Below, piece by piece: positions 1-8,846 of a stretch of 27,767 nucleotides of DNA. How positions within the stretch are numbered: the stretch's first letter is position 1; each line of letters begins with the position of its first letter. Below the pieces are notes generated by a model. It made no database searches, had not been told where the DNA came from, and worked only from the letters and a program-made list of their open reading frames with translations. The translations under genes and the position numbers were made by a program. The stretch comes from Glomus cerebriforme. Taxonomy: Eukaryota; Glomeromycota; Glomeromycetes; Glomerales; Glomeraceae. The stretch is taken from positions 182,796 through 210,562 of the forward strand of contig QKYT01000016.1 in the NCBI GenBank assembly GCA_003550305.1, written 5' to 3'.

Positions 1-553
1 AGATAAATTATCATATATAGCTAAAAAATTGAGAAATAATCAGCATAAGATTGCAGGTAAGTTCACCACTAATCTCACGTAATATTTACCATTATGCAAT
101 TCAGCCAAATATGAACATATATATGATAGGATAACTAGCTTTATCACTGTTAAAAATATAAAATAAAACAGAGTTGTAGACATGTTTGATTACNCTGAAT
201 TGAGTGAATATTTGGAATCAGGTACTCATCATTAATATTATTTTTTTGATTAAAGATATAGGCTTATATAGCAAAATATAGGATTTAATAGCAATTTGTA
301 CAATATGGAAAGTTTAGATGATATTATAGAAGATGTGAATAAAAATATTAAAAAAGTGTTTTTAGTAGGGGTTGTATCTGAATTTTAACAAGAAGCCTAT
401 ATAATTGGTCTTAAATTGACATTAAATAGATTAGCATGAGAGTTTGCACAAAAAGATGATTGTTCTTCTAAGCTAGCCAGTCTGGAGCAGTGATTGCGTA
501 ATTTTTATTTTCGTTTGAAGATACAATGTATAATACAGAATTACAGATTATTT
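1..553. other. Left-edge region without a supportable gene
   Basis: A short open stretch at 2-56 on the plus strand ends exactly at a GTAAGT donor (57-62). It could be the end of an exon whose gene lies to the left, but 18 codons are too few to name it. A tiny reading frame starts at 182 and contains an N at 194. The stretch around 470-495 carries a short block (tctggagcagtgat) that resembles blocks near 1518 and 2297. Nothing else is supportable. Confidence 0.4.
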
Positions 554-1403
554 ATGGTGCAATTAAGCATCTTTTATTTACCAGAAGTATTAGAACAGAT
601 TTTACATTTTTTAGCAATAAATAAATTCCTTTATCCCACTTTATTTGTTTCCCAATTGTGGTACAGAACTACAGATGCAGTGCTCCTATTTTATGAAAAC
701 AAGTTAAGCTAAAGGGAAATGACTTTTATCCTAAGCAATCTTTTTCAGATGATTATAATTACTGTAAAGATAATCATTCTCAATTAAAGAAATTCATAAA
801 ATTAATACGTGAAAAGCAAAAGCCAGTTTATAGTTCAAATATAACTTATCTTGAAATTTTATACTACCATTCACTTTGGAATGAAAAAATCATAGGTATT
901 TTGAAATCATGTCCAAATATAATCCATTTAAGTTTCAAAAATAGCATAGGATTTAGTAATAAAACATTAGAACTGATAACGGGTTCATATCCAAATCTGA
1001 AGTATCTCAATTTGTGCGATAATTAATCAGGTGGCTATAGGAGTTTTTATGCTCAAAAAGTATATAATGGAGATCTATGGAGAATTGTGCAGTCATGTCA
1101 TAAATTAGAATATTTAAATATTGCTTATTACACAGAGATTACTGAACTATCAATTTGCAGTATTATTTGTTTCTGCCCAAAACTCCAGCATCTTAACATT
1201 ACCTTTGTGAAATTATTTCTGATATGACTATCAAAGAAATTACTAGATCATGTCTTAATTTAAAATACCTCAATCTGAAGGGATGTTATAATATTAGCAT
1301 AGAAGCTGTAAATAAGCTAAATCCAAATATTCACATAGAGAATTTTGTGAAAACTTTAATGTCTCCTGATCTTATTGGACTGATTAGAAATCATCTTACA
1401 TAG
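554..1403 (+). pseudogene. F-box/leucine-rich-repeat protein, broken
   Basis: The stretch starting at the ATG at 554 reads as an F-box (YLPEVLEQILHFL, then LFVSQLWYRTTDAVL), the adaptor that docks on SKP1 in SCF ubiquitin ligases. This frame stops at 710-712. The homologous reading continues in another frame from about 718 (KKFIKLIREKQKPVYSS, ITYLEIL, then the LRR-like LKSCPNIIHLSF and SYPNLKYLNL), stops at 1024-1026, and resumes with VQSCHKLEYLNIAYYTEI and [10 protein letters not shown] further frame change near 1205-1215 leads into [15 protein letters not shown] before a TAG at 1401-1403. Repeats of the form CPxLxxLNL are the usual LRRs of this family. At least two frameshifts and two internal stops make this a decayed copy. 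F-box/LRR families are large in Glomeromycotina genomes (general knowledge). No intact start-to-end frame remains. Confidence 0.8.
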
Positions 1404-1786
1404 AATAATGTTACTAGTAGACAGATTAATTTAGCTTAAAGCCTTTAGAGCCTTTTAGATCTAAGTATGTGAAATAATTTGCAGTAGTATTCTGATCCAT
1501 GGTTGACTAGATTAACAGTCCGGAGTGGTGATCATTAATTAGATTTTTTTGCTGAGCCATATGCATGTACTTTTGTGTGACAAAAAATATAGATTAGCTA
1601 ACTTATTCTAGACATGGGCATTAGTTCATGCCAGCTGAATTTTTTACGAAAGCTTCATGAAATAAGATTTGGAAATAGTAGTAGTCCTTCTTTAATAAAC
1701 CAAATTTTCTTTACTCTCACTTTGCCAAATTTCTCTAGTATCACATTTAGACCATCTTCTAAGAGACCATGAAATTCCTTAAACTT
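1404..1786. other. Intergenic stretch holding one copy of a dispersed repeat
   Basis: No gene is seen. A block at about 1517-1602 matches a second block at 2297-2414 in several short cores (gtgatc, agattttttgct, agcca, tgtgtgacaaaa, attagctaac). See the repeat entry. Confidence 0.45.
1517..1602. repeat. Diverged dispersed repeat, copy A
   Basis: Copy A shares ordered short blocks with copy B at 2297-2414: cagtgatc-like, agatttttttgctgagcca, tgtgtgacaaaa and attagctaac. The pair brackets the repeat-containing minus-strand frame at 1787-2225. A smaller related block occurs near 470-493. This could be the edge of an old mobile element or a degraded duplicated gene end. Confidence 0.45.
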
Positions 1787-2225
1787 TCAGAGATGTACTC
1801 TTGCATTTTTATCAGCTTTTTCTACTCTTTCTTGATTAGTATAGCTAATAATATTGAGTTTATTCTGAATTACCACTATATCATCTTCTAAAGATAAAAG
1901 CAAATCAAATAATCTAATTGGTTTATCTGAAGAGACTTTATCCCTTTTAAGTTCCACTTCTAGAATAGGATTGACATCTATATCAAGTTTTTCCTGTATT
2001 GGTATTAAATCCTCCACTAATTCTAGCAATAACTTATATGAATTAGCAAGTGTTTTTGCTTTATTGCTTTAGTACACTGCCATTTGATTTATATTACTAT
2101 TAATACTAAGTTTTTTCTGAATAGCTGTTATATCTTTTTTCTTATATAAAAATATATCATATAATTGAGGAAATTTTTCACTTGAATCAGTTTTATTATT
2201 AGTTTTATTTGCTATGATTGCTATA
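1787..2225 (-). pseudogene. Repeat-containing protein fragment, broken
   Basis: Read on the minus strand, one frame from about 2225 to 1787 is open except for a TAA near 2070. The intact part covers 80 codons. The protein shows three related units: FPQLYDIFLYKKKDITAIQKK, then YKLLLELVEDLIPIQEKLDI, then LFDLLLSLEDDIVVIQNKLN. Each has the pattern L-(Y/F)-x-L-L-x-L-x-(E/D)-D-I-x-x-IQ-x-KL-x-I and the units are about 40 residues apart. No known family is recognised; the pattern suggests an amphipathic helical tandem repeat. The first unit is separated from the others by the stop codon. It may be a decayed gene or an exon remnant, since the TAA could also sit in an unrecognised intron. Confidence 0.5.
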
Positions 2226-2296
2226 ATAAAATAATATATTTAATGTGAAAAATTTAGCGAAGCATCTTAAGAGCTAAGTTCAGAATACTGATTGTC

Positions 2297-2414
2297 ATCC
2301 CAGAGCAGTGATCTTTAACTTGAAAGATTTTTTGCTAAGCCACAGATTGTGTGACAAAATAAATACTATAGGTCTATGTGACATGATAATTTTCAAAAGA
2401 AAATATTAGCTAAC
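2297..2414. repeat. Diverged dispersed repeat, copy B
   Basis: Copy B of the repeat described at 1517-1602, in the same orientation. It contains gcagtgatc, agattttttgctaagcca, tgtgtgacaaaa and attagctaac in the same order, with a longer spacer before the last block. Confidence 0.45.
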
Positions 2415-2865
2415 CAGTACCCTATTTTTTTCTCAAACAAATGTGAGAAAATGTAAAATAACGTCTAGTTGCAACATAGGACCAGCTCTAAAAATAAATA
2501 ATGCCGACAAAAGTATATGTTATGAAAGGCTGAGAACTTTGTAATTTTGAGATTGCTAAACCGCCTAGGTGTAAAACTAACTATATGTCTTTCTGGTAGA
2601 TCTTCATGTGAAGAGGTATGAAAGTTTATTTGCATGTGCTTTCATATAGCTCTTGGCATCATACGACAATAATAATTACGTCTCACACTTTCTTATCATT
2701 TTTCAGTAAGATATAAAGCATAAAGAGATATATAGAAGTTCAGCTAACATTCTCGCAAAATTTTAAAGGTATGTAACTTATTTTATTCACTTATAGAAAA
2801 ATGTTTCAAAGTATTTTTATATCTATATAAACAAAATTTTAATTACTATAGGCCTTTATAATTAG
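2415..2865. other. Stretch without a recognisable gene, upstream of a CRN header
   Basis: No coding frame or repeat is recognised. An acceptor-like sequence (tataattag) ends at 2865, just before the CRN-header reading frame, so an upstream exon of that relic may have lain here. Confidence 0.35.
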
Positions 2866-3215
2866 GAAAAGCAAAATACCAGAAATCAGACTTAACTATC
2901 TTGTTATTCCTGATAACATTCCAGTCAGAAAAATCACTTGTCAAAATCTTATTACAATCAATATTGGTACCAATGAATCCATCCATTCTCTTAGATCAAA
3001 AATTAAAAAAGAATATGTGTCCTGTTTTGATGGCATTCAATCACAGAATTTGTAATCCATGCGGTTAAAATAGTAATGATTTGACAAATGATAATACTAC
3101 AGCATTATTTCTAAGCATAAAAAATTATGGAATTATCTCCAATTTCTAATATTTCTGTCCACTTTTCCAGTCAACCTTCTCAAGGTAATATTCATATTAT
3201 AGTATATTTAAAAAT
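2866..3215 (+). pseudogene. Crinkler (CRN) N-terminal header relic 1
   Basis: After an acceptor-like tataattag, a frame of about 61 codons reads KSKIPEIRLNYLVIPDNIP, then ITINIGTNESIHSLRSKI and KKEYVSCFDGIQSQNL before a TAA at 3053-3055. A second frame further on (about 3128-3215) reads LSPISNISVHFSS, then QPSQGNIHIIVYL. This order is what I recall of the ubiquitin-like CRN header: an opening strand, an I-x-I ... S-I-x-x-L-K-x-x-I helix, and a closing L-P-x-S-x-I-S-x-x-F ... H-I-H-I-I-V block. CRN-type proteins are secreted or nuclear effector-like proteins in oomycetes and are also numerous in Rhizophagus (family knowledge). The LWKV motif expected after QNL is lost at the stop and frame break. 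No toxin-like C-terminal domain follows. A retroposed element starts right after the header. Confidence 0.65.
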
Positions 3216-3223
3216 TAAAATAC

Positions 3224-3520
3224 CTTAGTAGTGACTTAGACAAGGGTTCAAATTTATTAAATAGACTTGTTAGTTATTTTGATAATTCACTGGTACAGGG
3301 TCGGGAGGAACTAGATTAAGTGTATGAATCCTAGGCTAAGGGTTCTTGGTAACAAGAACCATCTATACAAATCTATTTCTCACGTGACAAGTTATGCTTT
3401 TCTTATATAGAGGGTATATTCGTGATTTATCTTCTCATAATTATGTAATCTCTATAGGATTTCAATAATTATAATAAACTCGATTAACTTGTCAAAAAAA
3501 AAAAAANATCTTAGTAGTGA
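3224..3520 (+). mobile_element. Short poly-A retroposed element with 11-bp target-site duplication
   Basis: The 11-mer cttagtagtga occurs at 3224-3234 and again at 3510-3520. Between the copies lie about 275 bp that end in an A-run (3494-3506, then N). An AATAAA-like signal (ataataaactcg) stands about 20 bp before the A-run, as in a polyadenylated RNA. A poly-A tail plus direct target duplication is the signature of LINE-type retroposition. The body contains no long reading frame; a ggttcaaat near the left end resembles a pol III B box, but no matching A box is clear. It could be a 5'-truncated LINE end, a SINE, or a retroposed mRNA fragment. Confidence 0.7.
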
Positions 3521-3545
3521 AATGTGACTGTAATTACATATATTA

Positions 3546-3953
3546 CAGTGCATACAACCTAGTCACAACAAAAAAATTTTTAAGCAACCAAATTTTTTAT
3601 ATTATGTAATACTTAAACTCATAATTTTATTGGTCAGATTTATATAATTTAAGTTATAATTCTTAATTCTAGCCAAAATTATACATAATTCTAGCCAAAT
3701 TTATAATATAGTATGAAAGTAATTTTGGCCAGATTTATATATAATTCTGGTTAGAATAAAAATGGCCAAATATTTAATTTAATAGTAAAATATTTCAACT
3801 TTGAATTACTACTATTTTATTAAAAAATATTTTACAGAAAATTTAAAAATAGTTTTATTAAGCTTAATCTATTATATTATTATAAATTTATACTTTATGT
3901 TTATCTTTTTTTTTGAGTAAGTAGTAGTTGTTGGGACTAGGTTGTATGCACTG
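3546..3953. mobile_element. mariner-type MITE, 408 bp, TA duplication
   Basis: The left end cagtgcatacaacctagtca and the right end (3928-3953, ttgttgggactaggttgtat then gcactg) are inverted repeats over about 26 bp with one mismatch. Both ends are flanked by TA, and the ends read CAGTG...CACTG, as in Tc1/mariner elements. The interior is A/T rich with no coding capacity. It contains repeats of the motif attctagccaaa and its inverse ttggccagattt (3670-3770), which can fold back. It is a non-autonomous element. Confidence 0.8.
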
Positions 3954-4188
3954 TATCATTTTTTTTGTATCAGTTACTCCGGCAACATTTTTTATTTCAT
4001 AAATAAAGTATTATTATTTTATCGAATGTATATAAAAAGCAGGTCATGTGAAATGATGCAATACCTGTATAACATAAAAACCTAGATTAACACCCGGTAT
4101 TTTCTTTTCTGAATAGAAATGAATTTTTATCTCACTTCAGAACGTAACACTATTTTTTGTCTGAACCTAATAACTATATAAAAACGCC
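3954..4188. other. Spacer between the MITE and the second CRN header relic
   Basis: A/T-rich spacer with no reading frame or repeat recognised. Confidence 0.4.
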
Positions 4189-4421
4189 ATGTTTATTATC
4201 ACTCTTAGCTGTTTTGTTGCAGAAGAAAATCCTTATGATAATGCTTTTAACATAAAAGTTAATAAGACAGAGGTGGTTAATGAACTCAGAGAACTTAAGC
4301 TCATCACACAAAAATAAACATTAATATTAAAGAGGAACTTGAAGGTGAAGAGTTGAAACCACTTTCAAAAATTAGTAAACATTTTTCTTTCCAGCTAGCT
4401 GATGAACATAACTATCATTAA
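4189..4421 (+). pseudogene. Crinkler (CRN) N-terminal header relic 2
   Basis: From the ATG at 4189 a 42-codon frame reads MFIITLSCFVAEENPYDNAF, then NIKVNKTEVVNELRELK, and stops at 4315-4317. From 4323 another frame reads NIKEELEGEELKPLSK, then ISKHFSFQLADEHNYH, and stops at 4419-4421. Both parts match the order of a CRN header as I know it: an L-x-C-x-V start, the (N/P)-(Y/F)-(D/E)-N-A-F motif, then the E-L-x-G-E-E-L-x-P-L-S-K-I-S-x-x-F block before the expected H-I-H-I-I. The middle of the header, with the LWKV motif, is missing. No C-terminal effector domain is visible downstream. It is therefore a deleted, frameshifted relic. It shares the closing motif with relic 1 but is clearly a different copy. 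Confidence 0.65.
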
Positions 4422-4947
4422 TTAATTTTATTCACCATCATTCTTTTAAGTCCTAATTATTCATCATTGCTCTTGATTGATCATCGCAGATTAACATTTT
4501 AATTTAAAACTTGTAATCAAATTCAATAGAAATAAAGCATCGTTATTAATGCTATTATAAGTCCGTAACTTTCTGTAATCTGTATATTTGTTATTAGTAC
4601 TTATCTTCCTTAAAGTATAATGTCCTATGCACAAAAACTGAAATCATTGTTATGATCAAAGTTCTATATTTATTTTTATTAACTTCTATAAATATTACAA
4701 TAAAACGTCTAGAATAATCATATCTGACTTTAAATAATAATTTATTATTTGAATATGATCCAATCCTTTACCACTCCAATCCATACTATTAAATTATTTT
4801 GCTTTTAATTCAAATATTTTCTGGTCAAATTTATTTCAGTAGATATTTACTTTCAGATCTTAAAAAGTATTACTTTTTTTCGTATTTTTTGTATACCTAA
4901 TCCATCCATATAACAAATTGTCAAATTATATGTGCATTTGAATTCTA
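4422..4947. other. Stretch with nothing recognised
   Basis: A/T-rich, stop-dense sequence between the CRN relic and the Tc1-type element. No reading frame, repeat or RNA gene is recognised. Confidence 0.4.
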
Positions 4948-5905
4948 CAGTAGTGGCGGAAAATAACTGAAATATCATGTGATTTGATCAACATGGCTTA
5001 TCATTTCCTTTTTAATAATAACTTATTTTAATTTTTACGTAATTATTAAATTAACATGTGATCTACAAAATAAATAAATAAATAGTCATAAGACCAGCGA
5101 AAAAAAATTTTTTATCCATCTTTTTTTTTCATCATGCTAAAAAAACTAACTTTAAGCGAAAAACGGTCACTTGTAAGCAGTTTGTGAGCCAATGGAATCT
5201 GTAATGTTTCTAAATTATGTGAAATAACATAAATTCTGAAATCTACTCTATACACTTATATCCCAAAACTTAAAAAATCTAGTACTATTAAACTAAAACC
5301 ACGTTCAGGAAGACCCAAACTTTTGTCTCCAAAAAAACGCATTCGCCTTGAAAAATTGGCCAGCACAAGAAACTAGTAAAGAAATTGCTTTTACACTTAA
5401 CCAAATACTAAAAATCTTTTTACTAGTACTACAAGGATTCTTGGAAGAAGGTGGACATTCCAACAGGNCAATGATCCCAAACANTNGGNGAAATTAACAA
5501 CAATTCTTCTTCAAGAGCGATGTCTGAAAGTGCTAGATTGGCCATCCTATTCTCCCGACCTAAATCCTATAGAGAATCTATNGGCAATAATGAAAAAAAA
5601 GGTAGAAAAAAGGGTAAATCAACGTATAGCACAAAAAAAATCAGTTGGGTTAGATGATTTTTTGTCAATAATTTAGTCTGAATGGGAAGCTCTTAGTCCA
5701 GAGCTCTTATTGAATTTATGTGCAGNTATGAAAAAANNTTTAGAAGACGTTATTNAAAAGAGNGNTNAAATTATTGACCATTAAAAATTTATTTTTATTT
5801 TCCTGTAGTATCATACTATATGTTACAAAAATTTTATGTAAATAAAATAAATATTGGNTGAGAAATTTACAATTTAATAATTCTAGTTATTTTCCGCCAC
5901 TACTG
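4948..5905 (+). mobile_element. Tc1/mariner transposon, internally deleted
   Basis: The left end cagtagtggcggaaaataac (4948 on) and the right end gttattttccgccactactg (ending 5905) are perfect inverted repeats over 20 bp, flanked by TA at 4946-4947 and 5906-5907. This is a typical Tc1/mariner end. The element is 958 bp long and holds a broken transposase (5134-5784). The end sequence differs from that of the 3546-3953 MITE, so the two belong to different subfamilies. Numerous N bases lie between about 5467 and 5859. Confidence 0.88.
5134..5784 (+). pseudogene. Tc1/mariner transposase remains
   Basis: From the ATG at 5134 the frame reads MLKKLTLSEKRSLVSSL, then a stop, then a helix-turn-helix region ending in KLKPRSGRPKLLSPKKR, the usual linker motif between the two DNA-binding helices of Tc1 transposases. 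A second stop interrupts this part. After the second HTH remnant (STTRILGRR) the sequence jumps directly to WTFQQ-x-NDPKH, the region of the second catalytic aspartate, whose codon contains an N (GNC). The segment with the first catalytic aspartate is missing. Downstream [17 protein letters not shown] carries the third acidic residue, followed by an in-frame TAG inside SIIxSEWEAL. The C-terminus ends at 5782-5784. The product cannot be active. Confidence 0.85.
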
Positions 5906-7081
5906 TAAATAAAAAAAAATTAGTAAATAAAAGGAATCCGGAATTAACCCACATATCAAGACCATCAACATGATTCTTACCTTCAAGAAAATCTTGATAA
6001 ATCCAAGCCATGCCAAACCTGACCGATGGGGTCGATTCGGCCTGAATTCATTAATTCATCATTCTAGTCCCTAAAAAATTAAATAAAAGAAACCAAGAAA
6101 CCAAAATAGTTCATCCAAAAAAAATATAGATAAATTACTAAGAATAAGAATTTAGAAAGAATGAATTTAACAAAGAACAAATGAAAATAAGAACAAAAAA
6201 GAAATTACAATCCACCTTTCAAAATTACTAGGAATTCATATATAAACCCAGCAAAAGTCGCCTTTTTTCCAGATAATTTTTTATAAAAATTTACTTTTAT
6301 TCATTAAATATTAAAACTTTATTAGTGAAATTGGTGTTAATATATATCAGTAAGCTATTTCTTGGAGGTTATTGTTATTGATTCAAATAAAGAAAGTATA
6401 GATTGTGAAACTTTTAATAATAAATATCTTTTTTTTTATTGAAATATGTTAAATATATTCAAAAAAGAGATTTGTCTGATAATTCTATCTCAGCTGATCA
6501 TTTAGTCAGATGACTAGTCATCAAACTTAATTTTTTTGTATTACAGCATAATTTTGGATGCGATTTATTTATGAAATTTTTGTTTAAATTTCCTAAACTC
6601 GAGTGGAACAAATCCGCTGATATGTCCAATGGCCTTGTATACTTAGCATTTTAACAAGATCATGTAGTGAACAATGTCCTTCTCGGCTATTCCGTTTTAC
6701 TACTGAAATAATTATTTAATTTAGGTAGTAATGAGTTATTCTCTTCATGCTTTATTTCTTTCTCGTGATTCCATTATCTTTTATCATTCCTTTTTTATAT
6801 TAGCGCTGGTATCTTTCTTAATATATAATTTTACAAAAATAATAAAGTTTTGCTTAAACTTTTGTCAGTATAATATTAAAGTGCATGATACATTGATATT
6901 CTCTACATCCTAAGTTTTTATTATATCCGAATTATTGCTAAGAACCATACTTGTTAAAAAAAGAAGATAAAATAAAGCTAAATATTTTTAAAAAAACGAT
7001 TACACTCTCTAGACGATTTAAATAGTGATAAAATATTAAGAGTTTTACAATAAGCAAATTTGCCAGAGATTTTTACTTATT
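5906..7081. other. Intergenic region with possible coding relic
   Basis: No intact gene is seen. At 6530-6714 a plus-strand frame after an acceptor-like gtattacag reads HNFGCDLFMKFLFKFPKLEW, then NKSADMSNGLVYLAF, a TAA, and QDHVVNNVLLGYSV. Its composition is protein-like but I do not recognise it. A small GC-richer patch at 6005-6048 stands out from its surroundings. Short frames near 6731 are A/T-rich noise. Confidence 0.3.
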
Positions 7082-7861
7082 TTATGATTGTCGCTTATTC
7101 CGCTTATTTCGCAGTTTTTTGTTGTGCCTCCAAAGTCCTAAAGCATGTAAAGATTTCTTTAATGGTGGCTTGATATATGCAATTTCTTCAGGAACTTTGG
7201 TCTTGTCCAATTTAATTTCAGCTTCCTTTGGCTTTTGACTTGAATCGGCTCTATGAAATCTACTATTACTTAAATCTCTCATTTTTAATAACACCTTAAA
7301 GTCTGACAATGTCATGTCAACTTTTTGTAAAATATTTTTTAAATTAGTAAGTATCTCATCATCACCTTGCTGTTCCTCGTCCTCCTCATCTTCCAGTTCC
7401 TCGTTTTCAATTACCTCATTTTTCTGTTCGTCTTCCTGTTCCCCATCTTCCTCAAAAAATCCTATAGTATAAAGTGTTTGAATGAATTCATCTACACTCT
7501 TGAGTCTCATCTTTTGCACCACCTCACGCAAGAAATCTCCGATCCAGTCTCTATATTCGCACAATATATTCATCAACCTCACTTGCGTTTGTATAGCTTC
7601 TAAATCCTTTTGTAACTGTTTTGTCAAATTTAAATGTTGTTCTGCAATAGGTATAAATGTATTCGTCTCGTTTATTTGTTGTTCAACTCCTTCATGGATT
7701 TTATTTGTAATTCCTTCCAACTTCCCTACTTTTTTTACACATTTCCTGTTAGGTTTATTGTCACGAATATGTGTTGACACTGCTTGAAGGAGTTTTTTGT
7801 ATTCCTTAATATCATTTCCCATATTCTTATCATAAGAAGAACGTTTTACTTTATTCTCCAT
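7082..7861 (-). CDS. Hypothetical protein, 259 residues, acidic centre and basic tail
   Basis: A single open frame with ATG at 7861 and no need for introns. I do not recognise the family. The N-terminal part (residues 1-135) is predicted from its pattern to be helical, with coiled-coil-like spacing around 75-125 (LNLTKQLQKDLEAIQTQVRL, then a W-containing stretch EYRDWIGDFLREVVQKM). Residues 137-168 are almost all D, E, Q and N. A second helical block (residues 169-195) follows, and the tail 234-259 is strongly basic (RHNKKLRNKRNKRQS), which could be a nuclear or nucleic-acid-binding signal. No signal peptide or membrane segment is seen. It stands alone, downstream of a transposon-rich region and 985 bp from the next gene. 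A lineage-specific gene is likely. The length, composition and clean frame support it as real, though expression is unknown. Confidence 0.6.
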   Translation of the reverse strand: MENKVKRSSYDKNMGNDIKEYKKLLQAVSTHIRDNKPNRKCVKKVGKLEGITNKIHEGVEQQINETNTFIPIAEQHLNLTKQLQKDLEAIQTQVRLMNILCEYRDWIGDFLREVVQKMRLKSVDEFIQTLYTIGFFEEDGEQEDEQKNEVIENEELEDEEDEEQQGDDEILTNLKNILQKVDMTLSDFKVLLKMRDLSNSRFHRADSSQKPKEAEIKLDKTKVPEEIAYIKPPLKKSLHALGLWRHNKKLRNKRNKRQS

Positions 7862-8846
7862 TAGATTATAATGTTACTATGGTGTTATCATTAGACTATG
7901 ACGTTACTGTTATAATTTAATCCAAATTATTTAATGTAATTACATTAAAGAATCACCGGCGACTGATGCAACAAAAAATCATAAAAAAAAAATTTTTTAT
8001 ATTAACATATAATTTTTAAAAGTTATTAAATATACCTAATTTTGGCTGCTCTGCAAGCTTACTTAGAAATTTTAAATATTATTATTGACTTATTTTGACA
8101 AAAATTTTATTTTTATCAAATTCATTTTTAGTAATAATCAGTAAAAATGATAAAATCAATCATTTATATGTAAAATCAAAAACAGCATTTTAAATCTTCT
8201 TTCAAAGCACAAGTAAACTTGCAAAGCAGCAGAAATCACATCTATAGTAAAATTTTAAAAGTTTTATGTCAGAGAAAAAATCTGTTATGTATTTTTTTGA
8301 AAAATTGCTGGCATTTACTAAGAAGCCAATATATTAATAATAGTTATTTTTTAGTATATATAAATATATTAAAGATTTATTTACAACGTTTTGGCTATCT
8401 TAATTATTTTTAATTACTTTTATCACTGCTTTTATCTTTAACTTTATCTTTATTTGCTTTTATTTTTATTTTCACTTTATTTGTTTATTTTTCATTTCTA
8501 GCTTTTTAGTTTTTACCTTATTTCTATTATTTTCTTGCCAAATTTAGGGTTACTATTGTTAAAACTTTGTTAAAAAACTTATTACAATATCCAAACTTTT
8601 ATTTAATAGTTTTTGTCCTTTTGATTTTTGAATTTTTTACTACAGTTTTAAATATTCCAATTGCATAGGTAACTCATTTTTTCAGTGAAAAAAATGTCAG
8701 TTTTAAATTTAATTTGGGCCGATATTATAAATTTGACCCGGATTAACGAAAAATAAACTATGTACGAGTGCGATTTTTGAGCCAATCATTGTTTTTTTTA
8801 ATATTGATCTGAAAAATTAAAACTGAAATCTTTATACTCTTTTTAA
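7862..8846. other. Intergenic region upstream of two divergent genes
   Basis: This 985-bp stretch separates the divergent starts of the hypothetical gene (7861) and the UGGT gene (8847). It contains two imperfect tandem copies of a block of about 28 bp at 7862-7916 (attaga-tat-a-gttact). The rest is A/T-rich with no supported reading frame. A short plus-strand frame near 8219-8413 has only low-complexity composition. Confidence 0.4.

Noticed and set aside
3235..3260. Possible pol III promoter (B-box-like ggttcaaat) making the retroposed element a tRNA-derived SINE
   Set aside because: No convincing A box at the proper distance, and the AATAAA near the tail suggests a pol II transcript.
6731..6913. 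60-codon plus-strand frame with hydrophobic stretch
   Set aside because: Low-complexity Phe/Ile/Leu/Ser content typical of T-rich DNA; no support.
7367..7787. Plus-strand frames opposite the hypothetical gene
   Set aside because: They are antisense shadows of the acidic stretch and helices of the minus-strand frame.
8219..8413. 64-codon plus-strand frame
   Set aside because: No motif; T-rich composition; no splice partner.
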